A DNA stretch of 60,085 nucleotides from contig JAIMAN010000010.1 of assembly GCA_023511915.1 (NCBI GenBank), positions 1 through 60,085 on the forward strand, read 5' to 3'. A program made the position numbers and the translations under genes. Positions 1 through 7,934 of the stretch are shown here, one piece after another. The notes under the pieces were generated by a model that saw only the letters and a list, made by a program, of their open reading frames with translations, had not been told where the DNA came from and did not search any database. Origin of the DNA: Armatimonadota bacterium. GTDB taxonomy: Bacteria; Armatimonadota; Fimbriimonadia; Fimbriimonadales; GBS-DC. Positions within the stretch are counted from its first letter, which is position 1. Each line of letters opens with the position of its first letter.

Positions 1-466
1 ATCGCCACATCTTCCGCTACAGGCGCTTCAGGGAGTCGGTTCACCTGTGGGGCAAGCTGCTCGTAAGCCTGCAAGAGCGATCCCGACTCTAACTGAAGGA
101 TTTGGAGCAGGGTGTTCGCCACTAAGACGCCGACAGGCAGCCGATCCACGCCCCACGCAGGCGCGCCTAAGAGCGCGGAGACAAACAAGGTCTGCCCATC
201 CCGCAGAAGGGATCCAGCACCTGCAGCGGCTGCTTCCCTTTGTGCTGCTGCAAAATTTCCTGAACCAAAGTGAAGGCAAACGCCTCCTTGTAGCGATAGA
301 GGCGAAGCAGCGGCAGTTCTTTGTTAGCACGGTAGGAGACGCGCTCCGCAAGTTCAGGACGCTCCGAAAGTAAGGGACGGTACTGCTCCTCTAACTGGGC
401 ACGCAAGGGGCACAGATTCGACTCCGAAATGCCCGATTCCCACAGGCGGAGTTGCGTCTCTCGCAC
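1..466 (-). pseudogene. DNA methyltransferase N-terminal part, partial and frameshifted
   Basis: This is the start of a class I SAM-dependent DNA methyltransferase (N4/N6 type) that runs off the left edge of the window. From a GTG at 466 the protein reads into the SAM-binding motif DPFCGMG at about residues 84-90, then hits a stop at 167. The next frame continues sensibly from the same point (GQTLFVSALLGAPAWGVD and onward to base 1). One missing G, opposite the C run at 195-197, would restore one frame. The break is therefore either a real inactivating deletion or a sequence error in a homopolymer. A TAAAAT -10 at 473-478 lies 6 bases before the GTG and supports this start. The gene is divergent from the HD-GYP gene. 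Target specificity cannot be judged from this fragment. Confidence 0.6.
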
Positions 467-472
467 GGCTGA

Positions 473-478
473 ATTTTA
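473..478 (-). promoter_or_regulatory. -10 element of the methyltransferase gene, leaderless spacing
   Basis: TAAAAT on the minus strand ends 6 bases before the GTG start at 466, so the transcript should begin at or next to the start codon. I see no Shine-Dalgarno sequence. The final hexamer base and spacing match the other leaderless promoters in this window. Confidence 0.45.
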
Positions 479-549
479 CCTGTTGCCCTCAGTGTTATGT
501 TCGGGTTCAGTGAAGCGTTGCACGCCTGCCTGCCAATAATACCCTCGGT

Positions 550-1899
550 ATGCAGACGCCACTGACTTTTGCGGAGATTCTGAGCGCGCTTAGCCACGCG
601 CTGGACATCACGGAGGGGCAGCCACGCGGACACGCCGTGCGCACCGCTTACATCGCCCTGCGTATCGGCAAGGAGCTGCAGCTGCCCGATACCGATATGC
701 GCGACCTCTACAAGGCAAGCCTGCTCAAGGACGCAGGCTGCTCCAGCAACGCTGTGCGCGTCTACAAGGTATTCGCCGCCGATGACTTATTGACGAAGCG
801 CAGCGTGAAGCTGGTTAACTGGTCGAACCCGTTGGAGTCGCTGCGCTTCGCGCTGGAGCATATGATGCCAGGCGCGAACATCTTCCAGAAAATCGCGCAC
901 GCGCTCAAGGAGACGCGCGGCTCGGTCGGCGTGATGGACGAGGTGACCCAAGCGCGATGCACGCGCGGCGCGATGATCGCCCGCTACATCGGCTTCACCG
1001 AGCAGGTCGCCAAAGCCATCGAGTACCTCGACGAACACTGGGACGGCAAAGGCTCGCCCTACAAGCTCAAGGGGGAGCAGATCCCGCTGCACGCGCGAAT
1101 CTTATGCCTATGCCAGACGATGGAGGTCTTCGCGGCGGCGTTCGGGGTGGAGTCCGCCTACGAAATGCTGCAGCAGCGGCGCGGAAAGTGGTTTGATCCT
1201 GAGTTGGTGCGCGTGGCGGAGAGCTTCCGCAACGACCGCGCGTTCTGGGCGCTGCACGCGGAGATGCTGCACAATCCCGACATGGCGCCGCCGATGCCCG
1301 ACCTCACGCGCCAAGTGCTGCCCAGCGACATCGACCGCGTGTGCGAGGCGTTCGCGATGATTGTCGACGCGAAGTCGAGCTTCACGGCGGAGCATTCGCG
1401 ACGGGTAGCGCACTACGCTGTGCAGCTGGCTGAGGCGCTGGGCTGGGACGCCGAGCGCGTGAACTTCATCTACCGCGCGGGGCTACTGCACGACATCGGC
1501 AAGCTGGGCGTGTCGAACGCCATCCTCGAAAAGCCAGGCAAGCTGACCGATGACGAGTTCGCCGCAGTGCGCGCGCACCCGCGCTACACCTTCGAGATTC
1601 TGCGGCGCATCCGCTCGTTCGCGTGGCTGGCGGAAGTCGCGGGAGCGCACCACGAGCGGCTCGACGGGCGCGGCTACTGGCAAGGGCGCACCGCCGAGCA
1701 ACTCACGCTCGAAATGCGCATTCTGGCGGTCGCCGATGTGTTCGACGCGCTCAGCGCGGAGCGCCCCTACCGACCTGCGCTGCCGCTGAACCAGGTGTTC
1801 GAGATTATGGAACGCGACAGCGGAACCGCGCTCGACGGCGAACTGGTGCAGATTCTGAAGTCGCTCCACGCGGGCGTCGCCCACGCGCAGGCGGCATAG
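550..1899 (+). CDS. Tandem HD-GYP domain protein with degenerate first domain
   Basis: 449 aa, cytoplasmic, no membrane segment. The C-terminal half is an HD-GYP phosphohydrolase domain of the cyclic-di-GMP phosphodiesterase type. It has EHSRR (near residue 281), LLHDIGKLG (HD near 315) and HHERLDGRGYW (near 367), so the GYP signature reads GYW. The N-terminal half has the same architecture but its HD is replaced (LLKDAGCSSNA), with a residual DEHWDGKGSP, so it is probably a non-catalytic sensor or regulatory copy. Likely role: second-messenger degradation or signalling; the nucleotide substrate is inferred from the family. The start ATG at 550 has an AATAAT hexamer 9 bases upstream and no ribosome-binding site, suggesting a very short leader. 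Confidence 0.85.
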   Translation: MQTPLTFAEILSALSHALDITEGQPRGHAVRTAYIALRIGKELQLPDTDMRDLYKASLLKDAGCSSNAVRVYKVFAADDLLTKRSVKLVNWSNPLESLRFALEHMMPGANIFQKIAHALKETRGSVGVMDEVTQARCTRGAMIARYIGFTEQVAKAIEYLDEHWDGKGSPYKLKGEQIPLHARILCLCQTMEVFAAAFGVESAYEMLQQRRGKWFDPELVRVAESFRNDRAFWALHAEMLHNPDMAPPMPDLTRQVLPSDIDRVCEAFAMIVDAKSSFTAEHSRRVAHYAVQLAEALGWDAERVNFIYRAGLLHDIGKLGVSNAILEKPGKLTDDEFAAVRAHPRYTFEILRRIRSFAWLAEVAGAHHERLDGRGYWQGRTAEQLTLEMRILAVADVFDALSAERPYRPALPLNQVFEIMERDSGTALDGELVQILKSLHAGVAHAQAA

Positions 1900-1922
1900 C
1901 GTCAAACGCACGGCAAGTGTGG

Positions 1923-1962
1923 TATAATAGGCTGACTGCCATATAACCATAAGGTAGTCAGC
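1923..1962 (+). promoter_or_regulatory. Promoter and palindromic operator of the GntR-type regulator
   Basis: TATAAT at 1923-1928, preceded by GG, is the -10. Just downstream lies an inverted repeat: GCTGACTGCC at 1931-1940 and GGTAGTCAGC at 1953-1962, with a 12-base spacer. The arms match at 9 of 10 positions when one is reverse-complemented. A palindrome over the transcription start and 12 bases before the regulator's ATG is the layout expected for autorepression by a dimeric wHTH protein. It could also fold as an mRNA hairpin. Confidence 0.6.
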
Positions 1963-1973
1963 GAGATAGGGTT

Positions 1974-3092
1974 ATGCGCTTCAATGCGGAGACGCCGCGC
2001 TATGTGCAGGTGCGCCAGTGGGTCGAGCGGCAGATTGCGACGGGCTATTGGAAGTCGGGCGATGTGCTGCCCCCCGAACGCGAGTTGGCGCAGCAGTTGG
2101 GCGTTAGCCCACTGACCGTAAGCCGCGCGTTGCAGGGGCTGGCGCGCGAAGGCATCGTGACGCGCAAGCGGCGCGTCGGCACGGTCGTCGCCGAGAATTT
2201 GCCCCCAAACCTGCTGCAACGCTCGTTCACCATCATGGCGTTGGGGCTGGGCGGCGGCACGCGCCAGCCCGTGGACTTTTACTTCAGCAGCATCCAGCGC
2301 AGTGTGCTGAACACGCTCGCGCCGCTCGCGCTGCGCACGCTGTGGCTGGACTACCAGATCGACCAGATCGAGCGCGAGTTGCTCTCGACGGAGTTCGTGG
2401 GCGTGCTGGCGATGGCGCCTGCGGCGGAACATATCGCGCTGCTGGAGGACCTGTACCGTCGGGGCGTGCCTGTGGTGATTGTCGGCGCAAGCGCGCAGGA
2501 GTGGGAGACGCCGACGGTGGACACGGACAACTACCGCGCGGCGCGTGAGGGCGTGGAGTACCTGCTGGGGCTGGGGCATCGGCGGTTTCTGGGGTTGTTC
2601 GGCGCGTTGGAGACCTTCAACTCGCGCGACCGCTGGCGCGGCTTTCGCGACGCGCTGCACGAGGCGGGCGTCCCAGAGGCGCACCTCTGGACCTTCACGA
2701 CGCCCTACGCCGACGAGATCGACGAAGCCGTGCGCGAGGGCATCCGCACCGCGCTGCGCCTGCCCAACGGACCGACGGCGATTGTCGCAGGGGGCTACTA
2801 CCTCGCGCTCTCGGCGATGCAGACGGTGCATCAGGCGGGTCTGCGCACGCCCGACGATGTGTCGGTGCTGGGGTTCGACGACCCGCCGTCGGCTGCGCTC
2901 GCCTCGCCGCCGCTGACCACCTTCCGCCAGCCGCTGGAACAGCTCGGCGCACGCGCCGTGCAGAAACTGCTGGCATGCGCCAAGGGCGCGCGCCCCGACC
3001 CGCTGCACGAGTACCTGCCCATCGAACTCATCGTGCGGGGTTCGACCGCGCCGCCTACTCCAGCGGCGCGTGCGCTCGCGCAATCGCCGTAA
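1974..3092 (+). CDS. GntR-family regulator with LacI-like sensor domain
   Basis: 372 aa. Residues 5-75 form a GntR winged helix (Y/V-QV--W-E-QI, GDVLPPERELAQQLGVSPLTV, and a RKRRVGTVV wing). The rest is a periplasmic-binding-protein-like effector domain of the LacI/GalR type (VDTDNYRAAREGVEYLLGLGHRRF and DDVSVLGFDDPP). Such proteins normally sense a sugar or sugar derivative and repress a carbohydrate locus. No transport or sugar-use operon lies next to it, so the ligand is unknown. An inverted repeat in its promoter suggests autoregulation. Its 3' end overlaps the convergent trpE gene by 38 bases. Confidence 0.88.
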   Translation: MRFNAETPRYVQVRQWVERQIATGYWKSGDVLPPERELAQQLGVSPLTVSRALQGLAREGIVTRKRRVGTVVAENLPPNLLQRSFTIMALGLGGGTRQPVDFYFSSIQRSVLNTLAPLALRTLWLDYQIDQIERELLSTEFVGVLAMAPAAEHIALLEDLYRRGVPVVIVGASAQEWETPTVDTDNYRAAREGVEYLLGLGHRRFLGLFGALETFNSRDRWRGFRDALHEAGVPEAHLWTFTTPYADEIDEAVREGIRTALRLPNGPTAIVAGGYYLALSAMQTVHQAGLRTPDDVSVLGFDDPPSAALASPPLTTFRQPLEQLGARAVQKLLACAKGARPDPLHEYLPIELIVRGSTAPPTPAARALAQSP

Positions 3093-4542
3093 GCGCGGCG
3101 CGCGCTTTGTTCAGGCACTCCTCGTACTCGCGCTCGGGCGCCGAGTCGGCGACAATCCCCGCGCCCGCCTGCACATGCGCCATGCCGTCCTTGACCAGAA
3201 TCGTGCGGATGGTGATGCAGGCGTCCATCTCGTGAGTATAGCTGAAGTAGCCGACCGCGCCCGCGTAGGGTCCGCGCTGCGTCGGCTCCAGCGCGTCGAT
3301 AATCTCCATCGCGCGTACTTTGGGCGCGCCCGACACCGTGCCCGCAGGGAAGCACGCCCGCAGCGCATCGAACGCATCGGCGTCGGGACGCAACTGCCCC
3401 TGCACTTCCGACACGATGTGCATCACATGCGAGTAGCGCTCAATCACCATCAGGTCGGTCGTGCGCACTGTGCCGTAGACGCTCACGCGCCCGATGTCGT
3501 TGCGTCCTAAGTCCACCAGCATGATATGCTCGGCGCGCTCTTTGGGGTCGGCGAGGAGCTCCTGCGCGAGTTGGGCGTCCTCTTCGGGAGTTTTGCCGCG
3601 CGGGCGCGTGCCTGCAATCGGGCGCGTGATTGCCTTGCCGTCCTCCACCGTCACCAACACTTCGGGCGACGCGCCAATCAGCGTCGTGTCGTCAAACTGC
3701 AGATAGAACATGTAGGGCGACGGATTGATGGTGCGCAGCGCGCGATAGAGGTAGAACGGCGGGGCGGTAATCGGCTGGCTGAACCGCTGCGACAGCACGA
3801 CCTGAATGCAGTCGCCCGCGTGGATATACTCGACGGTCTTGCGCACGGCAGCTTCGAACGCCTCGCGGGTGATGTTCGGCTGGGGGCTTAGCGTGAAGTG
3901 CGGGGCGTTGTAAGGCGGGGGCGGCGGCATGGGCGTGCGCAGTCGCTGCAGGGTCTGCTCGATGCGCCTGACCGCCTCGGCGTAGCTCTGTTCGGGCGAC
4001 GCGCTCGGCGACGGGTTGGTCAGAATCGTGATGGTGTGCATCGCGTGGTCGAAGATTAGCAGCACTTCGGGCGCAATCAGACAGCAGTCGTCAGTGTGCA
4101 GGTCATCGGGCGGCGGGTTGGGCAACCGCTCAAAAAAGCGCACGAGGTCGTAGCTGAGATAGCCGACCAGCCCGCCCGTGAAGCGCGGCAGCGCAGGCGA
4201 CGCTTGATAAGGGTGTCGGCGCAGCAGCGTGCGGGCAATGTCCAGCGGCGTCTGCGCGGGCGGGATGTCGAAGGTGCGCCAGCCCGTCTCGCGCTCCCAC
4301 ACGCGCGCCGTGCGCCCTTTCGTGCGCAGGATTAGCGTCGGCGCGAAACCGATGTACGAGTAGCGGGCAATCTGTTCACCGCCCGTGACGCTCTCCAGCA
4401 GGAACGCATACGGCTCGTGGGCGGCGGTCTTGTAGAAGGCGGAGACGGGCGTCTCCCAGTCGGCAAGCGCGACGCGATACACGGGCGTCATCTGCCCCTG
4501 CCGCGCGATGGCGATATACTCACTCTGGTCTGGCGTAGTCAT
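3055..4542 (-). CDS. trpE: Anthranilate synthase component I
   Basis: 495 aa. It converts chorismate to anthranilate with the TrpG amidotransferase, the first step of tryptophan synthesis. Visible are the N-terminal tryptophan-binding LLES segment (near residue 50), IARYSYIGFAP, and the chorismate-binding core with GDCIQVVLSQRF, PIAGTRPRG, DLGRNDIGRV, PAGTVSGAPKVRAMEII and AGAGIVADS. The LLES feedback motif and full length favour TrpE over PabB. No trpG or other trp gene is adjacent, so it is an isolated trp gene. The ATG at 4542 has TAGAAT (4555-4560, preceded by GGG) 12 bases upstream, leaving a leader of only about five bases. Confidence 0.93.
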   Translation of the reverse strand: MTTPDQSEYIAIARQGQMTPVYRVALADWETPVSAFYKTAAHEPYAFLLESVTGGEQIARYSYIGFAPTLILRTKGRTARVWERETGWRTFDIPPAQTPLDIARTLLRRHPYQASPALPRFTGGLVGYLSYDLVRFFERLPNPPPDDLHTDDCCLIAPEVLLIFDHAMHTITILTNPSPSASPEQSYAEAVRRIEQTLQRLRTPMPPPPPYNAPHFTLSPQPNITREAFEAAVRKTVEYIHAGDCIQVVLSQRFSQPITAPPFYLYRALRTINPSPYMFYLQFDDTTLIGASPEVLVTVEDGKAITRPIAGTRPRGKTPEEDAQLAQELLADPKERAEHIMLVDLGRNDIGRVSVYGTVRTTDLMVIERYSHVMHIVSEVQGQLRPDADAFDALRACFPAGTVSGAPKVRAMEIIDALEPTQRGPYAGAVGYFSYTHEMDACITIRTILVKDGMAHVQAGAGIVADSAPEREYEECLNKARAALTAIARAHAPLE

Positions 4543-4577
4543 GTGGTCGCTCCAATTCTACCCGTCATCGGCTAAGG

Positions 4578-4583
4578 TACAAT
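4578..4583 (+). promoter_or_regulatory. -10 element, near-leaderless promoter
   Basis: TACAAT preceded by GG lies 9 bases before the ATG at 4593. There is no room for a ribosome-binding site between the expected transcription start and the start codon. Confidence 0.5.
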
Positions 4584-4592
4584 TCAGGCGCG

Positions 4593-6050
4593 ATGCGAAC
4601 CCGCTGGTTACGGTTTGGGATCCTACTGTGCGGTCTGCTCTGGGCGTTCGCGCCTGCGGTGCAACAACCCCCTGTTGAGAAAATCGAGAAGCGCATCAGC
4701 CCGCACTTGGTGCTGTTCCAAGAGATTTCGGTCAACCCGCCGCTGGCGATACAGGGCGTGCGGATTACCCCTGCGCGGGCGGTCAGTTTCCGCTCGACGC
4801 TGGGCAACGATGTGGTCGCCACCGAGGGCGCGCTGCGCGGGCGGGAACTAACCAGCCGCATGGCGTGGCGACACCGCGCGGTTGCCGCCATCAACGCCGA
4901 CTTTTTCGACGGGGGTGACCCGCTGGGGCTGTGTATTGCCGACAGCGAAATCGTCAGCGAGACCTATCCGGGACGCCCTGCCGTCGGCTGGACAGCGACG
5001 GGGCAGGTGGTGATGGGCGACCCGACGCTGGACGCCGACCTCACGCGCCCCGACGGCGCGAAGCTGGCTCTGACGGGGCTGAACCGTGTGGCGAAGGCGG
5101 AGGGCGACTTGGTGCTGTTCACCTCGTTCTATGGGACGACGGCGCAAGCGGCAGGCGCAGGCACGGTGGTCGCGCTGGACGCGCTGCCGCGCCCGTTGCG
5201 GGTGGGCGCGCAGGTGCAGGCGGTCGTGCGCGAGGTGCGTCAGGGCAGTTCCGCGCCGATTCCGCCTGCAGGCGGCGCGCTGATAGGCACGGCGGGCGCG
5301 GCGGACTTTCTGCGCGCGCTCCAGCCCGGCGACCGCATCACGCTGCGGATTGACCTGCAGGGCGACGGCGCGGCGCAGTGGCGCACTGTGCGCGAAGCCG
5401 TCGCAGGCGGGCCGTGGCTGATCCGCAACGGCAAACTCGTCGCGCCTGACGAGATGCCCGGTGGGTTCAACCCGCAGACTTTTATTGAGCGACGCCACCC
5501 GCGCACCGCCGTCGGGCGCACCAAGCAGGGCGAGGTGCTTTGGATTACCGTCGACGGACGCCAGCCCCACAGTCAGGGCGTTTCGCTCAGCGAACTGGCG
5601 CAAATCATGGCGCGCTACGGCGCGGTGGACGCCATCAACTTGGACGGCGGCGGCTCCACCACGCTGGTCGTGCGCAACCTTGTCATCAACAGCCCCTCCG
5701 ACGGCGTGGAACGCCCCGTGTCGAACGCATGGCTGGTGTACGACGACGCGCAACGCCCGACCCTGCCGCGCTATACCGACTACCGCATCGAGCCGCCACA
5801 AGCCAGCCTCAAGGTCGGCGAGCAGGTGCGGTTCCGCATCGTGCGGGGCGACCAGCCCGTCTCGACTTGGGAAGCGGTCTGGGGCACGGTGAGCATCGGG
5901 TTTGTTGACCAGTGGGGGCGGTTCCGCGCGTTGCGGGCGGGGCGCGGGGTGGTGAGCGCGTACATCGACGGGCAGTGGCTGCACGCGCCCGTGGAGGTTG
6001 TGGGCGATGCGCCGCCGCAAACGCAAAATGGGAATCCGAGCAGGAATTAG
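4593..6050 (+). CDS. Secreted phosphodiester glycosidase family (NAGPA domain) protein
   Basis: 485 aa with an N-terminal signal peptide (RWLRFGILLCGLLWAFAPA). The core carries hallmarks of the NAGPA / DUF2233 family: AAINADFFDGGDP near residue 97, HPRTAVGRTKQGEVLWITVDGR near 302, and AVDAINLDGGGSTTLVV near 345. These enzymes cleave or bind sugar phosphodiesters in exopolysaccharide or envelope turnover; the exact substrate is not predictable. A C-terminal segment of about 90 residues after NAWLVYDD looks like a small beta-rich add-on domain. It is transcribed alone, divergent from trpE, from a near-leaderless promoter. No genes of a polysaccharide pathway flank it. Confidence 0.82.
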   Translation: MRTRWLRFGILLCGLLWAFAPAVQQPPVEKIEKRISPHLVLFQEISVNPPLAIQGVRITPARAVSFRSTLGNDVVATEGALRGRELTSRMAWRHRAVAAINADFFDGGDPLGLCIADSEIVSETYPGRPAVGWTATGQVVMGDPTLDADLTRPDGAKLALTGLNRVAKAEGDLVLFTSFYGTTAQAAGAGTVVALDALPRPLRVGAQVQAVVREVRQGSSAPIPPAGGALIGTAGAADFLRALQPGDRITLRIDLQGDGAAQWRTVREAVAGGPWLIRNGKLVAPDEMPGGFNPQTFIERRHPRTAVGRTKQGEVLWITVDGRQPHSQGVSLSELAQIMARYGAVDAINLDGGGSTTLVVRNLVINSPSDGVERPVSNAWLVYDDAQRPTLPRYTDYRIEPPQASLKVGEQVRFRIVRGDQPVSTWEAVWGTVSIGFVDQWGRFRALRAGRGVVSAYIDGQWLHAPVEVVGDAPPQTQNGNPSRN

Positions 6051-6054
6051 CTTC

Positions 6055-6130
6055 TGGAGGCGCCGGTGGGAATCGAACCCACGAATAAGGGTTTTGCAGA
6101 CCCTCCCCTTAGCCACTTGGGTACGGCGCC
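6055..6130 (-). tRNA. tRNA-Cys (GCA)
   Basis: Cloverleaf on the minus strand. The acceptor stem is GGCGCCG (6124-6130) pairing with CGGCGCC (6059-6065). The anticodon loop CTGCAAA closes an AGGGT/ACCCT stem, giving anticodon GCA. The T arm is GTGGGTTCGAATCCCAC. The discriminator base is U, an identity element for tRNA-Cys, and the CCA end is encoded (6055-6057). It is convergent with, and 4 bases from, the glycosidase gene. Confidence 0.95.
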
Positions 6131-6141
6131 TCGCCTGCCTA

Positions 6142-6147
6142 ATTATA
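6142..6147 (-). promoter_or_regulatory. -10 element of tRNA-Cys
   Basis: TATAAT on the minus strand, preceded by GGGG, begins 12 bases upstream of the tRNA 5' end. The -35 region is not obvious (TTGAAA lies 20 bases upstream). Confidence 0.55.
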
Positions 6148-6192
6148 CCCCAAATTGCGCCCGCGGGTTTCAACAGGGGGCAATAAAAAGGA

Positions 6193-6227
6193 GGGTGGCA
6201 GTGAAAGGAGAGCAAAGCCTGCCACCC
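6193..6227. repeat. 9-bp stem hairpin in the 6131-6345 intergenic gap
   Basis: GGGTGGCAG at 6193-6201 pairs with CTGCCACCC at 6219-6227 across a 17-base loop. On the minus strand the stem is followed by TCCTTTTTATT, as in an intrinsic terminator, but no minus-strand gene is seen upstream for 2 kb. It may end an unrecognised small RNA or be a 5' structure for the downstream permease gene. The rest of this gap holds no gene I can support. Confidence 0.35.
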
Positions 6228-6345
6228 CCAAGGAAGGAAGGTGAACTCGTTCCCACTTAATATTATGGCACATCGCGCCGAAATCTTTAGCCCTTAACGG
6301 GGACTTAATGGGGGAATTTCGCCCCCTGCGCGCTGAATCCTTCAC

Positions 6346-7566
6346 ATGGGTATACGAACGATGGTCAAAAAAAGTTTCCATGCGGCGTTAGAATCGATTT
6401 GGACGACCCCGCGGCGCACGCTGCTCAGCGGTTTGGGCATGGCGGTCGGCGTGGCGGCGATTGTGGTGCTGGTCTCGCTGGGCAAGGGCGTGCAGCGCGA
6501 TGTGGTCGCGCAGGTGGAGTCGCTGGGGGTGAACTTGGTGATTGTGCTGCCCGGTCGGCTAAGCCCCGAAAACCCGTTCAACCCGATGAGTTTCATCGGG
6601 CTAAGCACGCTGCGCGCAGGCGATGTCACGGCAGTGGCGCAAGTGCCAGGCGTGCGGCGGGTCGCGCCGATTACCTTCGTGGCAGGCGGGGCGCAACGGG
6701 GCGACCGCTGGGCAGACGCCGCACTGATATTAGGCACAACCCCCGAATGGTTCGAGATACGCCCCCACACGCTCAAGCACGGCAGGTTCTTCACGCACGC
6801 TGAGGCAGACAAGTTCGTGTGCGTGCTCGGTCCCAAGCCTGCCGAGCAGCTGTTCGGCGACGCAAACCCCGTGGGCAAGCAGGTGCGGCTCAACGGCAAG
6901 CTGTTCACCGTGATTGGCGTCACGGCGGAAGACTCCAGCCGCTCGCTTTTGGGCAGCGGCGGGTTCGAGTTCGCGATTTACGCGCCGATTCGCGCCCTCC
7001 AAAAAGCGATGGGCAGCGAGCAAATCCACCGCGTGATTGCCCAGACTGCGCCCGACCAAGACCCCGCGCAACTGCAAGCGCAGATTCGGGCGGCGGTGCT
7101 GCGCAGCCACGGCGGCAGCGAGGACTTCTCCGTGCTAACGCAAGAAGAACTGCTCAGCCGCCTGTTCACCCTGCTGCAGATTGTGTCCGTCGCGCTGACG
7201 GGCATCACCTCCATCGCGCTGGTGGTCGGCGGGATTGGCGTGATGAATGTGATGTTGATGAGCGTCACGGAGCGCGTGCGCGAGATTGGCATCCGCAAGA
7301 CCGTCGGCGCGCAGCAGCGGGACATCTTCTGGCAGTTTCTGATTGAGGCGCTGCTGATTGCGCTGGTGGGCGGGCTGATGGGCGTGCTGATTGGCTGGGG
7401 CGCATGTGCGGCGATTGACCGCTTCACGGTGCTGACGCCCGAGGTCACAGGCGACACAATCGGGCTGGCGTTGGCAGTGTGCGGCGCGGTGGGGCTGGTG
7501 TTTGGAGTGTTGCCCGCTGCCCGCGCCGCCCGTAAAGACCCTGTGGAGGCGTTGCGCTACGAATAG
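6346..7566 (+). CDS. MacB/FtsX-type ABC transporter permease
   Basis: 406 aa. There is one transmembrane helix near residues 20-45, a MacB-type periplasmic core domain (to about 260), then the FtsX domain with three helices (VALTGITSIALVVGGIGVMNVMLM, LIEALLIALVGGLMGVLIGW, TIGLALAVCGAVGLVFGVLPA) and the conserved SVTERVREIGIRKTVGAQQRDI loop. The family couples to an ATPase and often a periplasmic adaptor for export of lipoproteins, peptides or drugs. Neither partner is adjacent, so it must use an ATPase encoded elsewhere. The start is uncertain: ATG at 6346 and 6361 are both possible and neither has a clear ribosome-binding site. Confidence 0.85.
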   Translation: MGIRTMVKKSFHAALESIWTTPRRTLLSGLGMAVGVAAIVVLVSLGKGVQRDVVAQVESLGVNLVIVLPGRLSPENPFNPMSFIGLSTLRAGDVTAVAQVPGVRRVAPITFVAGGAQRGDRWADAALILGTTPEWFEIRPHTLKHGRFFTHAEADKFVCVLGPKPAEQLFGDANPVGKQVRLNGKLFTVIGVTAEDSSRSLLGSGGFEFAIYAPIRALQKAMGSEQIHRVIAQTAPDQDPAQLQAQIRAAVLRSHGGSEDFSVLTQEELLSRLFTLLQIVSVALTGITSIALVVGGIGVMNVMLMSVTERVREIGIRKTVGAQQRDIFWQFLIEALLIALVGGLMGVLIGWGACAAIDRFTVLTPEVTGDTIGLALAVCGAVGLVFGVLPAARAARKDPVEALRYE

Positions 7567-7577
7567 CACACGAGAGG

Positions 7578-7583
7578 TACAAT
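7578..7583 (+). promoter_or_regulatory. -10 element of the MNT/HEPN pair, leaderless spacing
   Basis: TACAAT preceded by GG directly abuts an ATG at 7584 and lies 6 bases before a second in-frame ATG at 7590. Transcription would begin near 7590, so the second ATG is the likelier translation start. Confidence 0.5.
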
Positions 7584-7589
7584 ATGAAT

Positions 7590-7934
7590 ATGCAGACCCA
7601 AGTCGTGCCAGACGAGGCAATCCCTACGCTTATAGCAGAAATCATCCGCTCAGAGGCAATCGACGCGGGCGTCACCGTAGAGAAAATCGTGCTGTTTGGC
7701 TCGCGGGCGCGCGGGGACGCCGATGCACAGAGCGACTGGGATGTACTGGTTGTCTTACGCAATCCTATAAGCCACCGCGAACGGATTGCTCTGTCCACCC
7801 GTCTGAACCGCGCTCTCGCGCGTCGACTCATCCCGTGCGACCTGCTAATACGCTCCTGTCAAGAGGTACAAAAGCAAGCCCACCAGATTGGCTCGATTAT
7901 ACGAACCGCTCTTGCAGAGGGGATCAGCCTATGA
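7590..7934 (+). CDS. Minimal nucleotidyltransferase (MNT) of an MNT/HEPN pair
   Basis: 114 aa from the preferred ATG at 7590. It has the polymerase-beta-like nucleotidyltransferase signature IVLFGSRARGDAD followed by SDWDVLVVL, where the Asp pair binds metal. In the type VII toxin-antitoxin model, MNT proteins AMPylate or otherwise neutralise the partner HEPN toxin. The stop codon overlaps the start of the HEPN gene in an ATGA (7931-7934), so the two are translationally coupled. The pair could instead serve another regulatory role; the assignment rests on family and gene order. Confidence 0.85.
   Translation: MQTQVVPDEAIPTLIAEIIRSEAIDAGVTVEKIVLFGSRARGDADAQSDWDVLVVLRNPISHRERIALSTRLNRALARRLIPCDLLIRSCQEVQKQAHQIGSIIRTALAEGISL

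Noticed and set aside
1902-3083. 393-aa open frame on the minus strand opposite the GntR-type gene
   Set aside because: Arg/His-rich composition typical of antisense GC-rich frames; the plus-strand gene has clear domains and a promoter.
6139-6381. 80-aa minus-strand open frame over the tRNA-permease gap
   Set aside because: No ribosome-binding site or family similarity, and it crosses the start of the permease gene.
7502-7930. Upstream extension of the HEPN frame
   Set aside because: It overlaps the MNT gene and the permease end; the ATGA-coupled ATG at 7931 matches the family start.
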